The notes beneath the pieces are model-generated. The model saw only the letters and a program-made list of their open reading frames with translations. It had not been told where the DNA came from and made no database searches. Source: Marisalimonas marina (lineage in GTDB: Bacteria > Pseudomonadota > Alphaproteobacteria > Puniceispirillales > Marisalimonadaceae). Taken from it: 64,000 nt of DNA. Every line of letters starts with the position of its first letter. Position 1 is the first letter of the stretch. The position numbers and the translations under genes were made by a program. Shown in pieces: positions 9,313-18,339 of the stretch. Where the stretch lies: assembly GCA_038131365.1 (NCBI GenBank), contig JAYPPH010000003.1, forward strand, positions 186,001 to 250,000, given 5' to 3'.

Positions 9313-10828
9313 TTAAATACGTGGGAATAATGGTTGAGGCATCTCAATTTTTTCACCACCTTTGTAAATATCATCAAGGTTTTTAATTTGCCTTTCATTC
9401 AAAGGAATTTTAATTTGATCTAAAACGGATGTTGTTGTTTTAGGCATAAATGGCTGAAGTAAAATAGATACCTGCCTTAAAGTTTCTATAATAGTAAATA
9501 GTACAACTTCCATTCTTTTAAAATTGGTTTTTTTCAGAGTCCATGGCGCTTGTTCGTCTATATATTTATTAGCACTAGATATAATTAACCAAATATTTTT
9601 TAAGAATTGATCAAACTTTTGATTATCTATTAAGTCTCTATAATCGTTGATATTATCTTTTAATGAATTAATTAAAACAATATCCTCTTTGTTTAAGTCT
9701 GTTGGCTTTAAAGGAATAGTTTCATTACAATTTTTAAAAATCATAGAAACAACTCTTTGGAATAAATTACCATAACTATTAGCTAAATCACTATTTATTC
9801 GGTTAATTAATTGTGTTTTGGAAAAATCTCCATCGTTTCCAAATGGAACCTCTCTCATAAGAAAATATCTTATTTGATCAACGCCATATTCTTCAACTAA
9901 ATCAAAAGGGTTGATTACGTTTCCAAGTGATTTTGAAATTTTATTACCTTCATTTGTCCACCAACCATGAGCAAAAACTTTTTTAGGTAAAGGTAAATCA
10001 GCAGCCATTAAAAAAGCAGGCCAGTAAACTGCGTGGAACCTTATAATATCTTTACCAACCATATGAATGTCAGCAGGCCAAAATTTAGAATCTTTCATAT
10101 TGTTTTCATTATTTGAATAATCACAAGCCGAAATATAATTAGTTAAAGCATCTAACCATACATACATGATATGTTTATCATCATTAGGAACTTTAATTCC
10201 CCATGAAAAACTTGTCCTACTAACTGAAAGGTCTTTTAAACCACCTTTAACAAAGTTAATAACTTCATTTCTTCGACTATTCGGACAAATAAAATCTTTA
10301 TTTTCTTCATAATATTTAAGTAATTTTTCTTGCCACTTAGATAAATTAAAAAAATATGATGGCTCTTCAACCCACTCTACTGGGTGCCCCTGATGGTGCT
10401 TTGCCATCTACAATTTCAGATTCAAGAAAAAAAGCTTCATCTCTTACTGCATACCAACCAGAATATTTTCCTAAATATATATTTCCATTTTCGACGAGTT
10501 TATTCCAAATTTTTTGACATGACTCAAAATGTCTTTTTTCAGTTGTTCTTATAAAATCGTCATTAGAGAAATGCATGCAGTCGAGCAAATTTCTAAAATT
10601 TACTGATACTTCATCAACAAAATCTTTTGGATTTAATTGCTTATTTTTAGCAGCAGTTTCAACTTTTTGTCCATGCTCATCAGTACCAGTCAAAAAGAAA
10701 ACTTCAAAATCATCTAATCTCTTAAACCTAGCCATAACGTCACAAGCTAACGTTGTATAAGCGTGACCAATATGAGGAACATCATTAACGTAATAAATTG
10801 GAGTTGTAATATAAAATTTAGAAGACAT
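9313..10828 (-). CDS. metG: Methionyl-tRNA synthetase, apparent one-base frameshift
   Basis: Class I aminoacyl-tRNA synthetase charging tRNA-Met. The HIGH motif (HIGHAYTT) is near residue 19 and the KMSKS motif appears as KISKS; the C-terminal anticodon-binding helices follow, without the dimerisation domain, about 504 residues in all. The coding frame switches at 10382-10390: removing one C from the minus-strand CCC run restores the family consensus GAPVEWVEE. Start at 10828 (MSSKFYITT) is chosen because an AAGG lies about 9 bases upstream; an ATG at 10834 is possible. The gene starts 19 bases after holB. Since metG is essential, a sequence error or tolerated shift is more likely than a dead gene. 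Confidence 0.93.
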
Positions 10829-10847
10829 ACTCATTAACCTTTTGAAT

Positions 10848-11882
10848 TTATATACCGCATAAATCTTTGAATGAATCAATTAAAATATCAGATTTATTCA
10901 AATTCAATGTTTCAGCTGCATTCATGTTTTTATTAAACATAGAATATAAGTCAATAAGATTAGAATGATTGTTTTTTTGAACAATTTGTTGAATAAACTT
11001 CTTTTCTTTGTCTAAGGTGAATTCAGGGTATTTATTTTCTATTATAAAAAATAATGATTTCTTAATCAGGTCATTGATAACTATATTGAGAAGATTTTTG
11101 AGAGATTCCTGCTCTTTTGAATTTATTAAAAGAATATTATTGTCTTTAAAATTTAAAAATGATTTAGATGAAATAAGATCCTCAAGCAAACTTTGGTAAA
11201 AATCATATATTTTTTTATCCATTATTTCATTAATTACTTCTGGTGAGCCCAAAGAAACATTCATTAAAAAAGCTTTTTCTTCTTCTGATACACCTGAATA
11301 ATTATTGTCAATAAAACGAATTAAGTTAGTCTCACTCATTCTATTTGCATAAAAATAAGCACATCTAGATTTTATAGTTTCAGGAATTTTAAATGGCTCA
11401 TTAGATAAGATGAACACATAAGATTTTTCTGGTAATTCCTCTAGGGTTTTAAGTATTAAATTACATGAATTAATACTTAAATCTTCTATGGGATTAATAA
11501 CTGCTATTTTAACGTTTGAAACTGAGAAAGTTTTGAAAAAAAATGATTTTAACTCTCTGACCCTTTCAATTGGTATATTTTTATTATCCTTTTCCTCGGA
11601 TTTAGTTAAATTATAAAAGTCTGGATGACTGTTATTATCAAAAAGATGAAATGATTTATTTTTGATAATATTATTAAAAGTAAAATTTATATTAAGTTTA
11701 TCTTCTTCAGTTTCAGATTTACATAGTAAATACTTTGATAATTGAAGTATAAAATTATATTTACCTAAGCCTTTGGGTCCAGCCAAAATAATGGAATTTG
11801 TTGATCTTGAGTTAATATTCGATAAAATTCTGTCTTGAAGATCTTTACTTAAATAAAAATTATTATTTGTAAATTTATTCAT
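10848..11882 (-). CDS. holB: DNA polymerase III subunit delta'
   Basis: 344 residues, AAA+ clamp-loader subunit. The Walker A-like GPKGLGKY is near residue 35-42, followed by the delta'-type segment where asparagine-containing NLILKTLEELPE replaces the helicase-like sensor and SRC (KSRCAYF) marks sensor 1/Arg finger. The clamp loader loads the beta sliding clamp at replication forks. Location between tmk and metG is the standard alphaproteobacterial arrangement. The zinc module cysteines seen in many delta' proteins are not evident, consistent with a divergent low-GC version. Confidence 0.88.
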   Translation of the reverse strand: MNKFTNNNFYLSKDLQDRILSNINSRSTNSIILAGPKGLGKYNFILQLSKYLLCKSETEEDKLNINFTFNNIIKNKSFHLFDNNSHPDFYNLTKSEEKDNKNIPIERVRELKSFFFKTFSVSNVKIAVINPIEDLSINSCNLILKTLEELPEKSYVFILSNEPFKIPETIKSRCAYFYANRMSETNLIRFIDNNYSGVSEEEKAFLMNVSLGSPEVINEIMDKKIYDFYQSLLEDLISSKSFLNFKDNNILLINSKEQESLKNLLNIVINDLIKKSLFFIIENKYPEFTLDKEKKFIQQIVQKNNHSNLIDLYSMFNKNMNAAETLNLNKSDILIDSFKDLCGI

Positions 11883-11896
11883 GGAATATATTTTAT

Positions 11897-12544
11897 TTAG
11901 ATAAAAAAAGAATTAATACTTTTTGAGATTAAATTTTTACTTAAGCTAGCATCTATATTAATAATTCTTTCTGGATATTTTTTTTGCTGGCTGACGAAGC
12001 CTTGATAAATCATTGTATGATAATCAATACCAAGGTCTTCAAACCTACTCTCATTTTGATTTAGCCTTTCTTTTGCTCTTTTTAAGCCAACTAAAGGGTC
12101 AAGGTTTAAAAAAAATGTTAATGAAGGATAAAGATTATAACAGTATGTATTATGTAATTGTAATAAAGATGATTGATCAACTTTTCCTGCAATGCCCTGA
12201 TAAACTATAGTTGAATCTATAAATCTGTCACATAAAACAATTTTACCATTAGCAATTGCTGGCTTTATTACTTTGTTTATATGCTCACGTCTTATCGCAT
12301 TAAAAATTAAGGCTTCAGAATAAGGATCCCAAGAGTTATTTGGTCCCGATACAAGAAACTTTCTAATTTTTTCGCCTTCTTCAGTTCCACCTGGTTCTCG
12401 AGTAGTTATTACTTTAAATTTATTTTGTTCAAAGTAATCTTTGAGAAGATCTATTTGTGTAGTTTTGCCAACTCCTTCTCCACCCTCAAATGTGATAAAT
12501 AAACCTTTTTGAGAGTTTAAGTTAATTTTCAACAATTTCTCCAT
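11897..12544 (-). CDS. tmk: Thymidylate kinase
   Basis: 215 residues. The P-loop FEGGEGVGKTTQ lies at about residues 18-29, the DR(E/Y)-type loop TREPGGT follows, and CDRFIDSTIVYQG gives the catalytic DR motif. It phosphorylates dTMP to dTDP for DNA synthesis. The 5' end overlaps the 3' end of the upstream D-Ala-D-Ala carboxypeptidase gene by 23 bases and holB starts 14 bases after its stop, so the three are probably cotranscribed. Confidence 0.94.
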   Translation of the reverse strand: MEKLLKINLNSQKGLFITFEGGEGVGKTTQIDLLKDYFEQNKFKVITTREPGGTEEGEKIRKFLVSGPNNSWDPYSEALIFNAIRREHINKVIKPAIANGKIVLCDRFIDSTIVYQGIAGKVDQSSLLQLHNTYCYNLYPSLTFFLNLDPLVGLKRAKERLNQNESRFEDLGIDYHTMIYQGFVSQQKKYPERIINIDASLSKNLISKSINSFFI

Positions 12545-13688
12545 AAAGTAGGAATTTTACTATTGATTTAATTCTTAAAAATGATGGCATTTTATCTATA
12601 TCTTTTGTGGCAATTAAGTTTTCTTTGATTGCTGGTTTCCCAGGAATGGAAATAAGAATAGAACCCAAAGTTTGCCCTTTGTTTATTGGAGCTGGTAATG
12701 GGTTCATCCATTCTAGTTGAATTTTTGTTTTATTGTATTCAAAAGGAGTGATTATTTTTTTAAACGGTTTTTCAGCAATTAAATCAACTTTGGGTTCATT
12801 TCCTAACCAAACGTCTGCTTTAACTAAACTATTCTGATTGTTAAACAAGGATAAAAGTTTTGTTTCCCGAAAAACAATATTAAATAATCTTTTGCTCTCA
12901 AACGTTCTCTGTTTTTTACTATTTAAACCATTAATAACAATAGTAACTCTTCTATCATTTCTTTTAACAGAACCAATTAAACCATAACCTGATTCCATAG
13001 TATGTCCTGTTTTTAACCCATCAGCTCCACTCATTGTATAAAGCAAAGGATTCCTATTAGATTGTTTTATATTGTTATAAGTGAAAATTTTTTCTTCAAA
13101 AAGTTTGTAGAGATCAGGAAAATCTTCAATTAATTTTTTGGAGAGAATGGCAAGGTCCTGTGCAGTAGTTTGAAGATCAGGATGTGGCCAGCCTGTAGAA
13201 TTGGCAAAATAAGTATTTTGCATACCTAATAACTTTGCATACCTATTCATTTCCCTAGCAAAAGCTTCTTCGTCTCCAGAAATACCCTCTGCTAAAACAA
13301 CAGCTGCATCATTACCTGATTGAACTATTAAACCTAATAACAAATCTCTAATGCTAACATTGCTGTTGAGTTCTAAAAAAGTTCTAGAACCACCCATTTT
13401 CCAAGCTTTTTCAGACACTAAAAAAGTATCCGACATTTTTAGTGATTTATCCTTTATCTTATCAAAAACAATATATGAAGTCATAACCTTTGCCATAGAG
13501 GCAGGTTTCATAAGATTATTAGAATTTTTTTCAAACAATATTTCATCAGCTTCGTGATCATATATCACAACTTGTTTTGCTGGTGTGGTTATATCAAGAA
13601 TTTGTGCATTACTTAACGCAGACAATCCAAAAATAAAATAAAATAAAACATTAAATATAAAATAAATTTTATTTAATTTCATTAGCAT
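12522..13688 (-). CDS. D-alanyl-D-alanine carboxypeptidase (DacA/DacC family)
   Basis: 388 residues with an N-terminal hydrophobic signal sequence (about residues 8-28, cleavage after SNA). The three penicillin-binding motifs are present: SMAK (Ser nucleophile, in MKPASMAKV), SGN (IVQSGNDAAV) and KTG (DGLKTGHT). The C-terminal beta-rich PBP5-type domain follows and ends in an amphipathic stretch. It trims pentapeptide stems in peptidoglycan in the periplasm. It sits just downstream of rlpA and a lytic transglycosylase, making a cell-wall block that runs into tmk-holB-metG. Confidence 0.93.
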   Translation of the reverse strand: MLMKLNKIYFIFNVLFYFIFGLSALSNAQILDITTPAKQVVIYDHEADEILFEKNSNNLMKPASMAKVMTSYIVFDKIKDKSLKMSDTFLVSEKAWKMGGSRTFLELNSNVSIRDLLLGLIVQSGNDAAVVLAEGISGDEEAFAREMNRYAKLLGMQNTYFANSTGWPHPDLQTTAQDLAILSKKLIEDFPDLYKLFEEKIFTYNNIKQSNRNPLLYTMSGADGLKTGHTMESGYGLIGSVKRNDRRVTIVINGLNSKKQRTFESKRLFNIVFRETKLLSLFNNQNSLVKADVWLGNEPKVDLIAEKPFKKIITPFEYNKTKIQLEWMNPLPAPINKGQTLGSILISIPGKPAIKENLIATKDIDKMPSFLRIKSIVKFLLYGEIVEN

Positions 13689-13702
13689 ATAATTCCTTAT
13701 TT

Positions 13703-14599
13703 TTATTGTTCAATAGTAATTTTGGCACCTTGCATACCTTTTTCCAGAAGCATTGAATGTAATGAGTCAACTTTTTCTACATTTAAAAAAGGACCAGCTT
13801 TCACCTGATAAAAAGTATTACCTGCGTTAAAAATTTTATAAATTTTTACCTTTTCTAAATATGAAACTTTATCTCTCATTAATTCAGCATTTTTACGTGA
13901 ATTAAATGAGGCAAGTTTAATATAGATTTTATATTCTTTTTGTTCGTTATTTAAATCGTAATTTATTCTTTTTTTTGTATTGTTTCTTTTTGAGCCTTCT
14001 ATTTTAACAATATTATTACTAGGCTTTATAATTATTGGAGCTTCTACTTTTGGTAAATCTGCAATCTCAGGAAATTCTCCGTTTTTAGCTAGTTTTTCAA
14101 GTATTAAACTTTTATCCTTAAGTATAGTAACTCTAACTAAACCTGTTCCTTTTCTCTTTAATCCCAAAATATCTGCAGCTTTAGATGATAAATCTATTAT
14201 TCTATCATTAACAAAAGGTCCTCGATCATTTATACGTAAAACAATTGATTTATTATTTTCTAAATTCGTTACTCTCACAGCACTAGGAAGTGGTAAAGTT
14301 TTATGTGCGGCAGTTAATGCAAATTGATTATAGATTTCACCATTAGCAGTAAGTTTGCCATGAAATTTTGGTCCATACCATGAAGCAATGCCGGTTTTGT
14401 TATATGTTAAATCTTTCTTGGGAAAATAGTATTTGCCTTTAATATTATACTTGTTACCAACTTTGTATACTGGGTTTGCGATTACTTTATCATCTTTGGG
14501 TACTAAGTATTTTTTTCCTAAATTGGCAGCAACTTCAATTCCAGATGTACAAGCTTGAGTTAGGCTAATCAAAATCAAAATAAAAAGTTTTTTAAACAT
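13703..14599 (-). CDS. rlpA: Septal-ring lytic transglycosylase RlpA family lipoprotein with SPOR domain
   Basis: 298 residues. An N-terminal lipoprotein signal with lipobox-like LTQAC (Cys17) indicates membrane anchoring. The double-psi beta-barrel domain begins at TGIASWYGPKFHGKLTANGE and includes the VRINDRGPF signature with the catalytic Asp. A C-terminal SPOR domain (YKIYIKLASFNSRKNAELM onward) binds denuded septal glycan. It cleaves naked glycan strands at the division site. It is 15 bases upstream of the carboxypeptidase gene, same strand. Confidence 0.92.
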   Translation of the reverse strand: MFKKLFILILISLTQACTSGIEVAANLGKKYLVPKDDKVIANPVYKVGNKYNIKGKYYFPKKDLTYNKTGIASWYGPKFHGKLTANGEIYNQFALTAAHKTLPLPSAVRVTNLENNKSIVLRINDRGPFVNDRIIDLSSKAADILGLKRKGTGLVRVTILKDKSLILEKLAKNGEFPEIADLPKVEAPIIIKPSNNIVKIEGSKRNNTKKRINYDLNNEQKEYKIYIKLASFNSRKNAELMRDKVSYLEKVKIYKIFNAGNTFYQVKAGPFLNVEKVDSLHSMLLEKGMQGAKITIEQ

Positions 14600-14647
14600 T
14601 TATATAAGGCACTTAAAAAATTTAAAAATCTACGGCTTATAACTAAA

Positions 14648-15604
14648 TTAATATATCGTATCAGATAGTTTGCCAACTGCTATTGCAAAATAATTTGATC
14701 TATTCCAATTTAAAAGAGCATCAAAATTTTTATATACTAGGTAACCATACTTACCGTAATTATCTGGTATTACAAGGCGAGCTTTTATATTAACTTGTGG
14801 TAATTTTTCTTTGTTTTCGTTGAGTATCCCATAAGAAGACCAATTTTTTAGTAGTATATATTTATTCTTTTTAACTTTGTTATTATAGTTACCTAAATAC
14901 ACCTTTCTTCCCCAGGTAATTTTATTAGACCACCCTACCCTTTTTAAGTAATTGGCTGCAGATGCAAATACGTCTGGTTTAGAATTCCAAATATCTTTAT
15001 TCCCGTCTTTATTCCAATCACTAGCATAATTTAAAAAACTTGAAGGCATAAATTGGCACTGCCCCATAGCACCAGCCCATGAGCCAGTCATTTTATTCAT
15101 TGAAATATGGCCATCATTAATAATAGTAAGAGCATTTAGTAATTCTCTTTTAAAATATTCATGACGCCTACCCTCAAAAGCTAATGTTGACAATGCTGAA
15201 ATTACTGAAAACCCCCCAGTTAACCGTCCAAAATCAGTCTCAATACCCCAAAGAGCAACTATAAACCGAGGTTGTACCCCATAAAAATCACTAATTTTAT
15301 TTAGTATATCTTTATTCTCATTATATTTTTTTCTTGCTTTTTTAATTCTTGTCGGAGTTACAACTCTTTTAAGATACTGATCTAATGTTAATTTAAACTC
15401 AGGTTGAGACCTGTCTAATTCAATTACGCGAGGTATGAAAACTGTCTTGTTTTTAAAATCTTTAATTAATTTTGTTGCTATACCTTTTTTTTCTGCTTCT
15501 TTAGAAATATCAGATAAAAATTGTTTAAAATCATTTTGAGAAAAAGCTTTAAAAGAAAATAAAAATAAATTTAGAAAAATGATTATTTTTAAATAATAAG
15601 ACAT
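14648..15604 (-). CDS. Lytic murein transglycosylase (MltB type)
   Basis: About 318 residues with an N-terminal signal peptide. The catalytic Glu is in ALWGIETDFGR and the family motif GSWAGAMGQCQFMPSSFL follows; the C-terminal part lacks an added peptidoglycan-binding domain. It cuts the glycan strand to leave 1,6-anhydro-muramic ends. A second in-frame ATG lies upstream at 15625, but AAGG about 9 bases before the ATG at 15604 favours the shorter form, which also gives a normal signal peptide. It lies upstream of rlpA with a 48-base gap. Confidence 0.9.
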   Translation of the reverse strand: MSYYLKIIIFLNLFLFSFKAFSQNDFKQFLSDISKEAEKKGIATKLIKDFKNKTVFIPRVIELDRSQPEFKLTLDQYLKRVVTPTRIKKARKKYNENKDILNKISDFYGVQPRFIVALWGIETDFGRLTGGFSVISALSTLAFEGRRHEYFKRELLNALTIINDGHISMNKMTGSWAGAMGQCQFMPSSFLNYASDWNKDGNKDIWNSKPDVFASAANYLKRVGWSNKITWGRKVYLGNYNNKVKKNKYILLKNWSSYGILNENKEKLPQVNIKARLVIPDNYGKYGYLVYKNFDALLNWNRSNYFAIAVGKLSDTIY

Positions 15605-15729
15605 TATTAACACCTTTTTTTTCATTGTTTATTTCTTCTATTTTATTTGCAAGGAAAAAAACTAAATATAAGTTTTTAGAAATATTACTTGATATCAATC
15701 TTTAGCTAGTTTAATTAATTTCAATTAAT

Positions 15730-15819
15730 GGATGGGTGACTGAGCGGTTGAAAGTACCGGTCTTGAAAACCGGCGAAGGTGAAAGCCTTCCGTGGGTTCG
15801 AATCCCACCCCATCCGCCA
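15730..15819 (+). tRNA. tRNA-Ser (anticodon TGA)
   Basis: A 90-base cloverleaf with encoded CCA. The acceptor stem pairs GGATGGG with CCCATCC; the anticodon stem-loop CCGGTCTTGAAAACCGG exposes TGA; a long variable arm (GAAGGTGAAAGCCTTC) marks a class II tRNA; the T arm contains GGGTTCGAATCCC. A long variable arm with TGA anticodon identifies serine. An integrase-like scar begins about 130 bases downstream. Confidence 0.97.
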
Positions 15820-15945
15820 TTTACCTTAAATCCTATATAATTATTAAGTTAAAAATTGTAATAAATTATCTAATAATTACAATAACTTACAGCTATTTTG
15901 CCTCTAAATTGTTCCTTGCTGTCCGATTCAACCTGCGGTAAAATT

Positions 15946-16059
15946 GTGGGACAAATTGTGGGACAGAAATTGAGAACTAAAAATAAGCTAACTCCATTAG
16001 CTTTAAAAAAATTAAAAGCTCCTAGGTCTGTACTAGAACCTGAAGTGTATCGAACTTAA
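15946..16059 (+). pseudogene. Possible remnant of a tyrosine-integrase N-terminus
   Basis: A 37-codon frame starting at GTG contains KLTPLALKKLKAP, which resembles the first helix and strand of tRNA-targeting tyrosine recombinases (DUF4102-type N-terminal arm). The match stops abruptly where the frame runs into the antisense of the next small gene. Its position 127 bases 3' of tRNA-Ser is where such integrases insert. The repeated GTGGGACAAATTGTGGGACA just upstream is the sort of leader I associate with these genes, but that is from memory. A decayed element is the inference; the match is short. Confidence 0.4.
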
Positions 16060-16282
16060 CTCCGTCTTCTTCTGCTGCCTTTTTCATTTCATCTGACTGC
16101 ATCATCGATTGAAATTCATCCATATCTGGTACGTCAAAGAGTAGCCCTGTGACATTTGACCCTTGAGGGTCGGTGAATGTTGTAACTTTGATACCTTTTG
16201 AACCGAATACGGACTGCCTAACAGGTGATGAAACCCACTTAGCTACATCTTCGACTTCATGAGTGCCTATAACAAGTGTCAT
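16022..16282 (-). CDS. Small hypothetical protein (86 aa), foreign-looking composition
   Basis: 86 residues, acidic, with a beta-alpha pattern reminiscent of dimeric alpha/beta-barrel or stress-related small proteins (…TGLLFDVPDMDEFQSMM…), but no named family is certain. A good AGGAGAG-like site (plus-strand CTCTCCT at 16285-16294) precedes the ATG. G+C looks clearly higher than in neighbouring genes, and codon choice differs (GTC, ACC-type codons are more frequent). Together with the adjacent integrase scar this suggests horizontal arrival. Confidence 0.7.
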   Translation of the reverse strand: MTLVIGTHEVEDVAKWVSSPVRQSVFGSKGIKVTTFTDPQGSNVTGLLFDVPDMDEFQSMMQSDEMKKAAEEDGVKFDTLQVLVQT

Positions 16283-16557
16283 TCTTCTCTCCTTTATCTA
16301 AAGCTAAAAAATGAATTTATATTATTGAGTGATGATGTCATCTCATCATACTTTTCCATCAAAAACAACAATCCAATGTTCAAGCTTAATATTTGTAGTA
16401 ACAAAAGATTTTGGCAAAGGCAGTCAATGTTGTACAGTTTACAACAGATACATAGACAAATCTGATACAAATAAGGATAGTTTTAAATTAAATTAGTCAT
16501 CCATCCTTGAACCCTGGTCCGTGTTCCATGGACTACGGTCAATGGGCAGACCACCCC

Positions 16558-16578
16558 TGACCATTGACCATTGACCAT
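16558..16578. repeat. Tandem heptamer TGACCAT x3
   Basis: Three perfect head-to-tail copies of TGACCAT followed by TG. An inverted relative, GGTCAATGG, lies about 20 bases to the left (from 16538), so the segment could fold or bind a dimeric protein as a direct/inverted repeat cluster. It is inside the GC-richer patch next to the tRNA-Ser scar. Confidence 0.75.
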
Positions 16579-16591
16579 TGTTGATTAGGAA

Positions 16592-16609
16592 AAGGGTACA
16601 GTTACCCTT
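16592..16609. repeat. Perfect 7-bp hairpin
   Basis: AAGGGTA and TACCCTT form a perfect stem around the 4-base loop CAGT. There is no following T run in either direction, so a simple intrinsic terminator is unlikely. It is 13 bases after the TGACCAT repeats and could be a relic regulatory or attachment site. Confidence 0.6.
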
Positions 16610-16745
16610 ACTCCGTATATAATTTGTGGTACAAATAGTGGGATAAGATTAATAGTCCCCTATTTTACTTATTGCAATCAACTACTTATAGATCACTTTG
16701 GCTGACACCCAAATGATTTTGAATTATTTAAGTAAGTATTATTGT

Positions 16746-17243
16746 TTATATTTTATTTTTATTAGATTTATTATCATAAATATATTGATAATTTTCTGAT
16801 AATTCATTCATTTTTTGGAAGAAATCAATTTCTGAAAACGGCTCACATTTTCTGGTATTATATATTTCGTTTTTTAAGATATTCATTTTAGTTAGAATTA
16901 ATGTCTTTCTATCTAATGAATAAGCATAAAGATTTAAACTATCCTTATAAGTCCATTTAATTTCATTTTCATCAGAGGAAAATCTTTTCTTCTTTCTAAG
17001 AGTTGTTTGAATATTCTCGCTTACTTTTATATTGTCACCGACTTTGGTTATATAATAAATAGCTACTTTATTCGTTTTAAAATGAAAGCCAATTTCAGAA
17101 GGTTTGTTATTGGGCATATAAGAAGAAGGATCTAAATGATCTAGCTTACACTCTATACACTGACAAACAATGCCTTTACCATTGACACTTGCAAAAGAAG
17201 GTAAGGTATAAAATATCAATAATATTGTTATAAATAGCTTCAT
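16746..17243 (-). CDS. Hypothetical exported protein (165 aa)
   Basis: 165 residues beginning with a clear Sec signal peptide (hydrophobic core within residues 4-17, cleavage after SFA). The mature part starts with a Cys-rich KGIVCQCIECKLD segment and is otherwise polar and Lys-rich, with several YxxI/LxxY beta-strand-like repeats. No family is recognised. It is monocistronic or the tail of the AEC gene transcript, which lies 92 bases upstream on the same strand. Confidence 0.65.
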   Translation of the reverse strand: MKLFITILLIFYTLPSFASVNGKGIVCQCIECKLDHLDPSSYMPNNKPSEIGFHFKTNKVAIYYITKVGDNIKVSENIQTTLRKKKRFSSDENEIKWTYKDSLNLYAYSLDRKTLILTKMNILKNEIYNTRKCEPFSEIDFFQKMNELSENYQYIYDNKSNKNKI

Positions 17244-17335
17244 AATTAATCTTTAAGATATATTTATTGATTACATAAACATTCAATACTTCAATTTAAA
17301 CCAAAAAGATTAAAAATATCTTGAAAAAATTCATA

Positions 17336-18277
17336 TTATATTAGGTACAATAAAGCGCTCAGACTAAAAAATGATAATATAGTCATCAATAGCATTGATG
17401 TAGCAGCCAAATCCTCTTGACCATATTTTAATGCTAACACCGTATAAATCGACATTGCTGGGGTTGCTGCCATAATAATTGCTGCTTTGTGAAGATCAGG
17501 ATTATCTATAGGATATCCAATCATTTCCATTATATATAACCCTGCCCACACTGCTGCTGGCAGAAGAAAAAGTTTACCTATAACAACAATAATCACATTT
17601 TTATTTACTGACGTGATTGAAATTTTAGCAATAGTTCCACCAATTACAAACAATGAGACTGCTACACTTGATTGTGATATTACGTTTATTCCATTGTTTA
17701 GAAATAATGGAAGCTGTACTTTAAAAATAGTCACCAAAATTGCCATTACCATAGACAGAATGATCGGATTTGTGGCAAGCCTATTTATGATGAGTTTTGA
17801 AAGTGAGAGAAGATTTAAATGAGGTGCAGTTGCTTTCTCTGCCATAATTAAGATTAATGGAATTATGATTAAGTTTTCCACTATCATATTTAATGACAAT
17901 GACGTAGATGCTACCGAAGGAAGTATAATAAATAATAAAGGATAGCCAATAAATCCACTATTAGAGCAGGCCATACCAGTCGCTACAAATGTACTAGTGA
18001 TTTGACTTGTTTTCCAAAAAATTCTTAATGATAAATACCCTATAATAAGAGTGAATAATGTGCCTATTAAGTAACCGCCAAGATAGCCAAAATTTAATAT
18101 TTCTGTTGGACCTTGCTTAACAATTGATTGGAAAATCAATGCAGGCAATGCAAGTGTTAGAACATATTTTCCTAAAATCTTTAGACCATCATGAGAAAAT
18201 AATTTTAAATGAACTGCAAGGTATCCAATTATAATTATAAAAAATAAAGTACCTATGTTAGAAAAGACTGTGGTCAT
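17336..18277 (-). CDS. AEC-family (auxin efflux carrier-like) transporter
   Basis: 313 residues, about ten hydrophobic segments in two halves of five, as in the AEC/bile-acid-sodium superfamily. Motifs typical of AEC proteins are present: an N-terminal GYLAVHLKLF, GNSGFIGYPL-like CSNSGFIGYPLLF, and a C-terminal AATPAMSIYTVLALKYGQ. Members export or exchange dicarboxylates and other organic acids; the substrate here is unknown. Divergent from the GNAT gene across a 62-base gap that must hold both promoters. Confidence 0.85.
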   Translation of the reverse strand: MTTVFSNIGTLFFIIIIGYLAVHLKLFSHDGLKILGKYVLTLALPALIFQSIVKQGPTEILNFGYLGGYLIGTLFTLIIGYLSLRIFWKTSQITSTFVATGMACSNSGFIGYPLLFIILPSVASTSLSLNMIVENLIIIPLILIMAEKATAPHLNLLSLSKLIINRLATNPIILSMVMAILVTIFKVQLPLFLNNGINVISQSSVAVSLFVIGGTIAKISITSVNKNVIIVVIGKLFLLPAAVWAGLYIMEMIGYPIDNPDLHKAAIIMAATPAMSIYTVLALKYGQEDLAATSMLLMTILSFFSLSALLYLI

Positions 18278-18339
18278 AAAGCTCTGCTTATTATTTGTGA
18301 TCTAATAAATAAGAGCTAAATAAAATAATCAAGATAAAT

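Larger units (their letters stand above)
16283..16745. other. Gene-free stretch with GC-richer patch, repeats and a hairpin
   Basis: 463 bases without a convincing gene. A 68-codon plus-strand frame starting at 16259 overlaps the small gene's promoter and looks like chance. The part from about 16500 to 16620 is richer in G+C than its surroundings and holds a tandem heptamer, an inverted copy of it and a perfect hairpin. At 16625-16646, TTTGTGGTACAAATAGTGGGA loosely echoes the GTGGGACAAATTGTGGGACA leader at 15946, as if two ends of a former element. Confidence 0.5.

Noticed and set aside
13980..14327. 115-codon plus-strand frame inside rlpA
   Set aside because: Complement of the conserved double-psi beta-barrel coding region; a coding shadow.
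16259..16465. 68-codon plus-strand frame in the gap right of the 86-aa gene
   Set aside because: It starts inside the small gene's 5' end, covers its ribosome-binding site and has no family or good start context.
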